A stretch of DNA of 64,000 nt from JAAFIP01 sp031367325 (GTDB lineage: Bacteria > Pseudomonadota > Gammaproteobacteria > Burkholderiales > Burkholderiaceae_C), in NCBI GenBank assembly GCA_031367325.1, contig JANLPQ010000003.1:16329-80328 (forward strand), given 5' to 3'. The position numbers were made by a program, and so were the translations under genes. The notes under the pieces are model-generated. The model worked only from the letters and a program-made list of their open reading frames with translations, did no database searches and was not told the origin of the DNA. Of the stretch, positions 8,302 through 16,132 are shown in pieces (within the stretch, counting starts at the first letter, position 1; the number at the start of each line of letters is the position of its first letter).

Positions 8302-8978
8302 ACTAAAACACTATAAAACAGTAACTGCTCAGCTCAGGTTAAGCAAGGCTGAATCGGCCGGCCCTGAAAGGCGCCTAGCAGGCAGGCGCGGAGATTGACC
8401 TTTAGCTTGCGCATCGTGGCAAGATAAGATCCGATCGTAAAAAGTGGCTGCGCCGTGCGCACTTCTAAAGCAAACAGAGAGCTGGCAGCCTCTGTCCGAC
8501 GTCAAGGATGCACCCTTGAATCCTATGCAGGATTCTTGTGATAGTTGGGCGGCCTAGACCATCCCAGATAGTCAGCACCGGTGTGATCAGCGACTTATCG
8601 CTGCACAAACTGCGCAAGCTCCATTTCATCACTAAGCTTAGCAAGGTGTTTAAAAAAAGTTGTTTTAACAACCCGCCTGCTAGCGTTCGAACTCATCGCG
8701 CTTAAAGATCCCTAGGCTTAGACAACAAGCTTGGCTATGCCAGCCCTCGACCTGAACATGTACATCTGTTGGAGGGCTTGGACTTCGCTTTAACCCGCTT
8801 TACTTATCTTTTGATCATATTTTGGTCAACCTTACCTATTGGTTTAGGGTTTACACCAGTATTTGCGATAAATATTGAAGAGTATTATTAAAATAATACA
8901 TGTGTTTCAATTTGGTATTTAAGTATTATTAAGTTTGATAGTTTTTACTCAGCCATTTAACTATAGAAGGATTTAGCA
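8302..8978. other. Gene-poor stretch between tRNA-Gly and the oxidase operon
   Basis: No convincing gene. On the minus strand, an open stretch at about 8340-8510 reads like a protein C-terminus (contains MRKLKVNLRACLLGAFQGR then a stop) but has no start and is not recognised; it may be a remnant. A short palindrome GTTGTTTTAACAAC lies at 8659-8672. The last 150 bases turn AT-rich and hold the likely promoter of the downstream operon. Confidence 0.5.
8882..8899. promoter_or_regulatory. Palindrome upstream of the oxidase operon
   Basis: GTATTATT-AA-AATAATAC is an 18-base near-perfect palindrome. A second half-site AGTATTATTAAG follows about 40 bases downstream (8921-8932), and the operon start is at 8979. 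Candidate operator or promoter element; no regulator is assigned. Confidence 0.4.
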
Positions 8979-11900
8979 ATGCGAGTTCAAGGAAAACCTG
9001 TGTGGCGCAAATCTATTGTTGGCATGGCGATTAAGGGGTTGCTCGGTGCGTCGATGGTCCCCTGCGTGGCCATAGGGCAAACCGTTGCGCCAGGAGTGCC
9101 CAGCAGTCCTACTTCAAACATAGTAAACAATGTGACGATGCGCGCGGCTACCGTAGCCCCTTTGTCGCTATTCAATGGCACCAATTTGGCGGGTTGGGTC
9201 GGCGACTCGACGTGGTCCATACAAGACGGCGCCATCACTGGAGGAAGTGGCGGGAGCCTAAGTGCAAGCAGGTATCTGGTTTCAACTGGAATATACAAAA
9301 ACTTTGAATTAAACCTCAAGGTCAAAGCACCACCAACAGGCGACCTCAACAATGGTGGCGTTGAGTTTCTGAACACGACATTTACCGATACTCGGGGCGT
9401 CGTCAGAAAGGTGGCTTACCAGTGGGATGCAGGCTCCGGATATTGGGGCACTCTATACGACGAAGGCACTCGTTTCAGGACTGTTCGATCAGCGCCCGTA
9501 TCTCCACCCAAAGACGGCAGCGACCCACATGTCACAGGCTATCCAGCTTGGGCTGCACCTGTTGTCAAACTGAGCGACTGGAACGATCTGCGTTTGGTGG
9601 TTGAATACCCACGTATTCGTGGCTGGGTTAACGGGGTGCTGGCTATCGACTTTACTGAGACCGAACCAGAAATTGCCAAGGCCGTCAAAACAGCCATTGC
9701 TGCAAATGCAGCTCAACCTCTGATGCTGCAAGCACACGCTGGCTCGTCCGTCAAAGTTCAATACAAGGACATTGTGTTGACACAGCTGGTTGATCAGGAA
9801 CAGCTACCGCTGGGTAACCTCAACTTCGCCAAAGTCGGGCGCTGGTTGCCACCACAAGACATTGGACTCATTGCGATTAACGCACATCTGCTGCCGAACG
9901 GCAAAGTGCTTATGCACGATTCCTCGCAAGATGACAATCTAATGCCCAACAACGGCACGTGGATGGACAAACCTAACGGCACGCCTCGCCCGTCGCTAGT
10001 GGCTTTGTGGGATCCAATCCCCAACACGCTAGCAAACCTAGATCAGTGGTTTATTTCGCAGGCCCAACTAGAGCTATTTTGTTCGGGCCACACGTTTTTG
10101 CCCAATGGCGACTTGGTTTTTCAGGGCAATACACAGAACTCCCAGGTATCGGCCTCTGCATGGAAGGCAACGCTGCTCTACAACTGGCGAACCAACACAT
10201 GGTCGCGCGGCAACGACAGCACCCGCGCAGCATACTATCCCACATTGACATCAACAGGATCTGGCGATGTCCTGAGCTTTGCCTCAGGTGATACCAATGG
10301 TAAAGATCGTCCTTTGGGTGATCACACTGAGGTGTACAACTATCAGACCGGAAGTTGGAGACGACTTACAAATGATGCAGAATGGTCTTCGCTTACCTCA
10401 TATCTTGGCGCGAATCTATCATTAGTTTCAAATAGTGACCCGTACTACAACGTAGCTATGATGCCGGGGACAGGGAAAGTTTTACATCTTGGGGGCCCAG
10501 CCCACTTGGTAGCTGCAGACTACGCCGGCAATGGTGGCGCGCAGTATTACAGTAAACGCGAGGGTATCGTGCGTCACTGGGGTAGCCATCAGATTTACGG
10601 CAGGGGCAAGATTTTGTACGCCGGCGGTGGTTCGTACAACTACCGTTATGGATCTACCAATAACAGTTGGGATGGTGCAAGCGTTGTACAAAACTCTGCT
10701 GTCACCATCGATATGAACAACGGCTGGCAACGCGCCCCAATTGTTGCTAGAACTGGCGACATGCAAGAAGGGCGCGTTCGCACATCATCCTCGCTGATGG
10801 CAGACGGCAAAGTCATCATGACGGGTGGGCATGATTGGACTGTTGGGCCGTTTTGGAAAGATACCGCTATCGAGCCGGGATACGTTTGGAGCATTGCCAA
10901 ATTGCGCCCCGAAGTATGGGATCCAGCAACCGGCCAATGGAGCGAAATGCAGCCACAACAACGTCGGCGCCAATACCATGGTGTGACCGTACTGTTGCCT
11001 GATGGACGCATTATGTCGGGTGGCTCTGGCATGCCAGAAATGTACAAAGCGTTTGGCGGTTATGGGGGCAACGGTAACGCTTATCCGATCTGGAATGATC
11101 ACACTATCGAGATTTTCGAGCCTGGCTACCTGTTCGATGCGGCAGGCAATTATGCGGTTCGGCCTAGTATTGCTTGGGCGCCTGCCAGCGTTGGCTACCA
11201 GCAAAATTTTAGTATCTATCTTGGCGCATCAACAACGATCCAAAAGCTGCACTTAATCAAGTTATCTTCGCAAACACACGGCGTGGAAATGAGTTCACGG
11301 TTAGTGCCTTTGGAGTTTACGCAAAATGGCGGTCAATTAAATGTGACTGGTATCGGTGACAGTACATTGGCGCCTGCGGGTCATTACATGTTGTTCGCTG
11401 TCGATAACAATGGAGTACCTTCTATATCAAAAATGATCAAAGTTGACGGTTATCTTAGTGTGCACGTAGTGTCCCAACCTACTGGTAAAGCGTTATCACA
11501 AAAGGATACAGCATTGGCAGCTGGAGCAGCTGTTGGTACTGCAGATCTGTCCCCAGGAAATTTGGCGCAATCATGGCAGATGCAGTTTGGCGAGTGGACC
11601 GACGGTGCGTATCGCTTGGTTTCGCGCCGTACCGGTATGGCTTTGGACTACAGCGTACAAACAAGTTTCCAGGGCTTTCCTGTGCTGAATCAACGAAAAC
11701 CAACACCAGAAAGCATAGCGGTAAAAAAACAGAGTTTTAAGATAGCTTCAGTCGGTAATCGTGAATATAAATTAGAAACAGAAGGCCGCACACTGGACGG
11801 CTATTGGCAAACCTCACTGAATGGAGGAACCACTCGCGATGAAATCGTTAGTTACCCGTACGACGGGCGAAACAATCAGCGCTGGTATATTTTTCCAACC

Positions 11901-12278
11901 AACGCACCAGTAACCATTCGCTTGGGAACGAGTGGTGGCGCATTGGGTAGCAATCTAAGCAACATGGGACCAGAAGGTGCTAACTGGTTTGTAAAGCCTG
12001 TGTTGACCGGTAGTGGCAAAGTTAACATCGCGGTGGACGCAGCCGGGTTAGTGCTTTTGGGACTCAATTCGTCTGGCCTGCTGGCAGCGCTTCCAGCTAA
12101 TGGAAATACTGCCACCACAGAGTGGGAAATTGAGTATTTACCTAAGGGATTGATGCGTCTTGTGCACACACAGACGAAAAAGGTACTGACGGCTGTAGAA
12201 GACGGTTATTTAGGGCGCGTTGTCATCGGCATGCAAAGTACCACCGATCCCTATCAATACTGGCGCATGACGAATTGA
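8979..12278 (+). CDS. Secreted galactose-oxidase-like copper radical oxidase with DUF1080-like and ricin-like domains
   Basis: A 1099-residue exported protein with an AAGGA ribosome site before the ATG. Residues 1-35 are a signal peptide. About 60-270 resemble the DUF1080 (LamG-like, 3-keto-disaccharide hydrolase) fold (LFNGTNLAGW, NNGGVEFLN, DWNDLRLVVEYPRIRGWVNG). About 285-720 form a kelch propeller of the glyoxal/galactose oxidase family, followed by a DUF1929-type domain to about 845. Residues expected for the Cys-Tyr radical copper site are present: C368 (FCSGHTFLPNG), Y420 (RAAYYPT), Y666-H667 (RRQYHGVTVLLPDG) and H767 (SQTHGVE). The last 250 residues look like one or two ricin-type beta-trefoils (NQRWYIFP, YQYWRM). 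It probably oxidises an alcohol or aldehyde group on a glycan, giving peroxide; the substrate is unknown. The next gene starts one base after the stop. Confidence 0.8.
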   Translation: MRVQGKPVWRKSIVGMAIKGLLGASMVPCVAIGQTVAPGVPSSPTSNIVNNVTMRAATVAPLSLFNGTNLAGWVGDSTWSIQDGAITGGSGGSLSASRYLVSTGIYKNFELNLKVKAPPTGDLNNGGVEFLNTTFTDTRGVVRKVAYQWDAGSGYWGTLYDEGTRFRTVRSAPVSPPKDGSDPHVTGYPAWAAPVVKLSDWNDLRLVVEYPRIRGWVNGVLAIDFTETEPEIAKAVKTAIAANAAQPLMLQAHAGSSVKVQYKDIVLTQLVDQEQLPLGNLNFAKVGRWLPPQDIGLIAINAHLLPNGKVLMHDSSQDDNLMPNNGTWMDKPNGTPRPSLVALWDPIPNTLANLDQWFISQAQLELFCSGHTFLPNGDLVFQGNTQNSQVSASAWKATLLYNWRTNTWSRGNDSTRAAYYPTLTSTGSGDVLSFASGDTNGKDRPLGDHTEVYNYQTGSWRRLTNDAEWSSLTSYLGANLSLVSNSDPYYNVAMMPGTGKVLHLGGPAHLVAADYAGNGGAQYYSKREGIVRHWGSHQIYGRGKILYAGGGSYNYRYGSTNNSWDGASVVQNSAVTIDMNNGWQRAPIVARTGDMQEGRVRTSSSLMADGKVIMTGGHDWTVGPFWKDTAIEPGYVWSIAKLRPEVWDPATGQWSEMQPQQRRRQYHGVTVLLPDGRIMSGGSGMPEMYKAFGGYGGNGNAYPIWNDHTIEIFEPGYLFDAAGNYAVRPSIAWAPASVGYQQNFSIYLGASTTIQKLHLIKLSSQTHGVEMSSRLVPLEFTQNGGQLNVTGIGDSTLAPAGHYMLFAVDNNGVPSISKMIKVDGYLSVHVVSQPTGKALSQKDTALAAGAAVGTADLSPGNLAQSWQMQFGEWTDGAYRLVSRRTGMALDYSVQTSFQGFPVLNQRKPTPESIAVKKQSFKIASVGNREYKLETEGRTLDGYWQTSLNGGTTRDEIVSYPYDGRNNQRWYIFPTNAPVTIRLGTSGGALGSNLSNMGPEGANWFVKPVLTGSGKVNIAVDAAGLVLLGLNSSGLLAALPANGNTATTEWEIEYLPKGLMRLVHTQTKKVLTAVEDGYLGRVVIGMQSTTDPYQYWRMTN

Positions 12279-12279
12279 T

Positions 12280-13155
12280 ATGAACAAAACACAACGCATC
12301 ATGAAGCGACTCACACGGTCAGCTATTGCGATACTTTTATTGGTTGGGTCTACGGTTCATGCGCACGAACCGGGGGCTGCGCCCAAGGCATCGGAATTGG
12401 GGCCGGTGCGTGGTAAGACTGTACAAATCTCACAAGCTCAAATTGACTTGGTATTGGCAGCACAGCCGGATGCGCTCAAACTGGACCCAGAAGCCAAAAA
12501 GCGTACACAGTCGGAGGTCAGAGAGGTTTTGCTACAACGCGCCCTGCTACAACGTGGAGCGATTGAAGCGGCACTGCACAAGGATGCGCGTGTTCAGTTG
12601 GAGCTACAAGCCTCTCGCCAGCTGGTTTTGGCCAATGCCTACAGCAGGCATTTGGCTGATCCACAGCGCGTGACTGCGAAAGAAATCGAGACTGAATATC
12701 AACTTGCCAAGTCTGATCTGAACGATATCGAATATCAAATGCGGCGCCTATCGTTTGTGGATCAAACCAAGGCCCAGGAAGCAGTTAAAGCGCTCAACGA
12801 CAAGACGGAGTTTGAAGTTGTAAAGCAAAAACTGGCAGTACTTTCACCCGAGGAAAAATCCGCAGAGTGGCGTTGGATCGCATCACAACGCATGCCCGGG
12901 CCAGTTCTTGAAGAAGTCAAACGACTGATTCAAAATCCAATGGCGCCGTCACAGCCTGTGCGTTTTGAAGGAACATGGTATGTGATTCAGGCGCAAGCGC
13001 AGCGCCCGGTAACTCTCCCATTGAAATCTGAAGTTCAGAGCGAAATACGTAACAAACTAGCAGAATCCAAAATCCGATCATGGCTGATACAGCGCAAAAA
13101 AGCAGAAGGTTTGGATACAACAGATGAAAAACAGGTAGCGAAGGAAAAATCATGA
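12280..13155 (+). CDS. Periplasmic SurA/PpiC-like peptidyl-prolyl isomerase (EpsD-like)
   Basis: A 291-residue exported protein: signal peptide with predicted cut before HEPGAAPK, then a SurA_N-like helical region (residues about 45-130; VREVLLQRALLQRGAIEAAL). A parvulin-like region follows (about 150-250, IEYQMRRLSFVDQTKAQEAVKAL ... WRWIASQRMPGPVLEEV), and then a basic C-terminal helix. The pattern matches EpsD-type chaperone isomerases that serve exported polysaccharide or secretion systems. It begins one base after the oxidase stop and overlaps the next gene by four bases (ATGA), so it is almost certainly co-translated. A foldase dedicated to the large copper oxidase is the natural inference. 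Confidence 0.75.
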   Translation: MNKTQRIMKRLTRSAIAILLLVGSTVHAHEPGAAPKASELGPVRGKTVQISQAQIDLVLAAQPDALKLDPEAKKRTQSEVREVLLQRALLQRGAIEAALHKDARVQLELQASRQLVLANAYSRHLADPQRVTAKEIETEYQLAKSDLNDIEYQMRRLSFVDQTKAQEAVKALNDKTEFEVVKQKLAVLSPEEKSAEWRWIASQRMPGPVLEEVKRLIQNPMAPSQPVRFEGTWYVIQAQAQRPVTLPLKSEVQSEIRNKLAESKIRSWLIQRKKAEGLDTTDEKQVAKEKS

Positions 13156-13421
13156 CAAAACGGCATTCAAGGGCATCCACAATTTTATTGGTAACGTTCA
13201 CATCAGTTATGTTAGCAGCGTGTGGTGGTGCTGAAAGCGAGATCAAAAATACAGAACATGCAAGTGTGGACACCGCCACCAACTTAGTGCTCGCGGAGTT
13301 CAAAAAAAGGGCTGCTGCCGAGGATCAAGAAATGGCTACCCGGCGTTCAGATATCAATTCGAATGAGGGTATGAGGGCTAATGCCGAGGTCCTCATGCGC
13401 ACCGTGCTTACAACTCCATAA
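13152..13421 (+). CDS. Small lipoprotein of the oxidase operon
   Basis: 89 residues. The signal peptide ends in the lipobox LAAC with the lipidated cysteine at C24, followed by GGAESE. The mature part of about 65 residues is hydrophilic and probably helical; no family is recognised. It overlaps the PpiC-like gene by four bases and ends inside the operon terminator, so it is the third and last gene of the unit. It may anchor or assist the oxidase or its foldase at the membrane, but nothing in the sequence shows a specific role. Confidence 0.7.
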   Translation: MTKRHSRASTILLVTFTSVMLAACGGAESEIKNTEHASVDTATNLVLAEFKKRAAAEDQEMATRRSDINSNEGMRANAEVLMRTVLTTP

Positions 13422-13441
13422 GTTGTAAGCACGGTGCTTTT
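13399..13441 (+). terminator. Intrinsic terminator overlapping the lipoprotein stop codon
   Basis: A perfect 17-base-pair stem (13399-13415 with 13421-13437; arm GCACCGTGCTTACAACT), loop CCATA and a short T run. The TAA stop codon (13419-13421) falls in the loop, so the last codons form the 5' arm. The stem could also end transcription of the convergent tetR-like gene (stop at 13483). Confidence 0.9.
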
Positions 13442-13482
13442 GCACATGGCTCTACTGAAGTTGACCCCATTTCACGGACACC

Positions 13483-14100
13483 TTAGTCAAGCGTGACACT
13501 AGATTTCAAGGATTCCTTGATGAAGGTTTCTGCGCAGACAAACAACGACCGTTTGGCTTGGTCGAGATCCATGCCCCAAATATCTTTGAGCACCACCAAT
13601 GATTCGATACCAAACAGCAAAGATAGTTTTTGCAAAAGTTCATCATGCTGGCGACTGCTGAGCTGGCTGTTCAGCGGTTCTATGACCCGCTTGAGAATAT
13701 CGACCCTAAGGCCGCGGCTGTGCTGTTTTCGATCTGACATTTGTTGTGATAGCTGCTCCGCTTGCGTGGGAAGCAGCACCAATTGCAGAACAGCACGGAA
13801 CAAAGTTTCATGCAGTTTGAAGTCTTCAAAAAGCAGCTCATAAGCCTCTCGGAGACGCTGCAAAGGTGTGCTTGCTGTGGGTTGCCACCCGATGAGGTTG
13901 CTCAAAGAGTGCGTCATCATGGCATGCACAAGGTCCGCGTGGCTAGGAAAATAGCGGTACACCGTCGCTCTAGATGCCTCTGCGGTCTGAGCGAGTTCAT
14001 TGAGAGAGGGTACATGCCCACTCTCTGTAATTTCAATTGCGTGATTCAAAAGCAATTTGTGCGTGCGTGCGCTTGCACCAGTGTATTTATAGATATCCAT
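13483..14100 (-). CDS. TetR/AcrR-family transcriptional regulator
   Basis: 205 residues. The N-terminal helix-turn-helix is clear: SLNELAQTAEASRATVYRYFPSHADLVHAMM (residues about 34-64). The rest is a helical ligand-binding domain without recognised specificity. It is transcribed divergently from the ABC transporter locus that starts at 14268, and the 167-base gap has two short palindromes that fit TetR-type operators. It most likely represses the liv-like operon until its substrate, or a metabolite of it, is present. Confidence 0.85.
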   Translation of the reverse strand: MDIYKYTGASARTHKLLLNHAIEITESGHVPSLNELAQTAEASRATVYRYFPSHADLVHAMMTHSLSNLIGWQPTASTPLQRLREAYELLFEDFKLHETLFRAVLQLVLLPTQAEQLSQQMSDRKQHSRGLRVDILKRVIEPLNSQLSSRQHDELLQKLSLLFGIESLVVLKDIWGMDLDQAKRSLFVCAETFIKESLKSSVTLD

Positions 14101-14178
14101 AGGTGGTTTGTTGAGTCAAAAATAAAAAACGCTTCTCCAAACGTCACAAGCTTCATTTGAGAGCACCGCCCAAGAATT

Positions 14179-14190
14179 AGATTTTAATCT
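14179..14190. promoter_or_regulatory. Candidate TetR operator (distal)
   Basis: AGATT-TT-AATCT inverted repeat in the divergent gap between the tetR-like gene and the transporter operon. Confidence 0.35.
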
Positions 14191-14232
14191 CATTATTGCT
14201 AGGGATTACCATAATCACCATGAGAAGCAAAT

Positions 14233-14246
14233 GAGACTATAGTCTC
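14233..14246. promoter_or_regulatory. Candidate TetR operator (proximal)
   Basis: GAGACTATAGTCTC is a perfect 14-base palindrome, 22 bases before the first permease start. It is placed where binding would block the transporter promoter or early transcription. Confidence 0.5.
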
Positions 14247-14267
14247 GAAAAAGAACATAAGTTTAAT

Positions 14268-15134
14268 ATGAAGCTTCTTCTCATCACACTCCTAAATGGG
14301 CTTACCTTGGCAGGTTTGTATTTTTTGCTCGCCAGTGGGTTTACTTTGATTTTTGGGCTTATGCGGTACGTAAATATGGCGCATGGCTCGATCCTCTTGT
14401 CTGCAGCTTATGTAGGCTATTTCGTTCAGGATGCGACTGGTCACTTGTGGCTGGCAGTAACCGTAGGGGTACTGGCCGCGGCATGTTTGGGGGGTCTTCT
14501 TGAGTTAGTAGTGTTCAGAAAGATGAGTGGCGATGAGATGCGGCAAACCTTGGTGACCATTGGCTTGTCCATCGTCGCGGCAGATTTGATGCTATGGGGC
14601 TACGGTGCACAAACCTATCAGATGGCGTTGCCGGTATGGTTGGATGTACCGGTGGCGATGCCGATCATCAATCGCTATCCGCTGGTGCGACTGACGGTAA
14701 TGGCGGTAGCAGTCGCTGTTGGTCTTGGATTGTGGGCCATGTTGCGGTGGTCACGGCTGGGTTTGATGATACGCGCAGGTGTCGATGACAAGCAAATGTT
14801 GTCTTCTGCCGGCATCTCTGCAAACCGACTATTTGTAGGTGTCTTTGCGCTGGGCGCCGGGTTGGCTGGTTTAGCTGGAGTTATGTCTGGTGCAATGTTT
14901 TCAATTGCACCTGGAGAAGACGTACGCTACTTGTTGGGCTCATTAATGGTCGTCATTGTTGGCGGCATGGGCAGCATAGGCGGCGCAGCACTGGGGGCGC
15001 TTTTTATTGGAGTTGCAGAGCAGCTAGGTGTGGTGTATTCGCCCACCTATGGTTCGATCTACATGTTTGTAGTAATGGCATTGGTCTTAGCCTTAAAGCC
15101 GCGCGGATTGTTTGGAGGGCGTTATGAGCGGTGA
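14268..15134 (+). CDS. Branched-chain-type ABC transporter permease (LivH-like)
   Basis: Inner-membrane permease of the HAAT (hydrophobic amino-acid/amide) ABC family, 288 residues with about eight membrane segments. Family hallmarks include the start LLNGLTLAGLYFLLASGFTLIFGLMRYVNMAHGS, and the coupling region GxxxDxxMLxSxGI seen here as GVDDKQMLSSAGISANRLF. The C-terminal part has the VIVGGMGSIGGAALGALFIG block. It is the first gene of a run of permease, permease, binding protein and two ATPases. The exact substrate is not readable; linked catabolic-looking genes suggest a small organic acid or aromatic compound rather than leucine. Confidence 0.88.
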   Translation: MKLLLITLLNGLTLAGLYFLLASGFTLIFGLMRYVNMAHGSILLSAAYVGYFVQDATGHLWLAVTVGVLAAACLGGLLELVVFRKMSGDEMRQTLVTIGLSIVAADLMLWGYGAQTYQMALPVWLDVPVAMPIINRYPLVRLTVMAVAVAVGLGLWAMLRWSRLGLMIRAGVDDKQMLSSAGISANRLFVGVFALGAGLAGLAGVMSGAMFSIAPGEDVRYLLGSLMVVIVGGMGSIGGAALGALFIGVAEQLGVVYSPTYGSIYMFVVMALVLALKPRGLFGGRYER

Positions 15135-16128
15135 AATTAAAACAAAGGCCAGCGTAGCGGGCGTGCTGATGTGGTGGATGTTGCCAGCCCTCTTGCTAGG
15201 TTTGCCGCTTTTTGGCTCACCATTTGTGCTTACTCAACTCGGCGCACAAACCTTGGCACTTGGAACTATAGCCATGTCGTTATCGTTTTTGGCGGGTCAA
15301 TTGGGCATGGTTAGCCTACTACAAATGAGTTTGGCGGGCGTTGCTGCTTATGCCATGTCCATGTCCGGCCACGCAAGTGCTGGTTTAGGCTGGGGCTGGC
15401 CACTCTGGCTGAGTATGTTGTTCGCACTGGGTTCGACGCTGCTTGTATCGCTGGCAGTGGGGGCGTTATCGGCGCGCACCGAGGGTGTTTACACCATCAT
15501 GATCACATTGGCTCTGGGCATAGCCTTTGTCAATCTGGCAACTCAAAATTATGTGTTGTTCAATGGTTTTGATGGCTTCACCCGCGTACAAGTACCGATA
15601 TTGGTGCCTGAGTCTTGGAGCAAGGAGAGCAATCTTTACCTGTTGTGTCTATTGCTGGCGGTGATTGCTGGGCTTTTAGTGTTTTGGGTGCGTCAAACCA
15701 CTTTGGGCATGGCATTCAATGGTGTGCGGGATAACCCAAGGCGGATGCAGTCTATGGGCTACTCTGTCCTAGCCTTGCGCGTCGTAGCTTTTGGCATTGC
15801 GGGAATGGTCGCAGCCATAGGTGGCGTTGCCTTGGTGTGGTACGACCAAATGATCACACCAGGGCGTATCAATGTTTTTGCCATGATCGAGATACTAATC
15901 ATTGCGGTTATGGGTGGTATCAGGCAACCACAAGGGGCTTATCTCGGCGCGTTCGCATACATCCTATTGCGGACGTTTGCAATTGATTTCGTAGGGCCCG
16001 AAAGATTCAATCTGCTGATCGGCATGGTATTCATCGCAGTAGTGATGTTTTCTGATGACGGATTAACAGGCTGGGTAAATCGCGCGCATAAGCGCAAACT
16101 TCCAAGCGGAAAAATTGAAAAGGAATGA
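15124..16128 (+). CDS. Branched-chain-type ABC transporter permease (LivM-like)
   Basis: Second HAAT permease, 334 residues from the ATG at 15124. I prefer this start because GGAGGG lies just before it; a TTG at 15112 is the alternative. It overlaps the LivH-like gene by 11 bases. Hallmarks are LAGQLGMVSLLQMSLAGVAAYAM, the TEGVYTIMITLALG block, GFTR, the coupling loop NGVRDNPRRMQSMGYSV, and the GAxxxGA-type C-terminal motif seen as GGIRQPQGAYLGA. Hydrophobic throughout with about ten membrane spans and a short basic tail. Confidence 0.88.
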   Translation: MSGEIKTKASVAGVLMWWMLPALLLGLPLFGSPFVLTQLGAQTLALGTIAMSLSFLAGQLGMVSLLQMSLAGVAAYAMSMSGHASAGLGWGWPLWLSMLFALGSTLLVSLAVGALSARTEGVYTIMITLALGIAFVNLATQNYVLFNGFDGFTRVQVPILVPESWSKESNLYLLCLLLAVIAGLLVFWVRQTTLGMAFNGVRDNPRRMQSMGYSVLALRVVAFGIAGMVAAIGGVALVWYDQMITPGRINVFAMIEILIIAVMGGIRQPQGAYLGAFAYILLRTFAIDFVGPERFNLLIGMVFIAVVMFSDDGLTGWVNRAHKRKLPSGKIEKE

Positions 16129-16132
16129 TGAT

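Noticed and set aside
8465..8671. Minus-strand frame of 68 codons as a gene
   Set aside because: No ribosome site, no recognisable domain and no operon context; kept only as part of a decayed region.
13459..13482. GTTGACCCCATTTCACGGAC as the end of an insertion sequence
   Set aside because: It has the look of an IS end but there is no matching second end and no transposase, so it is not reported as an element.
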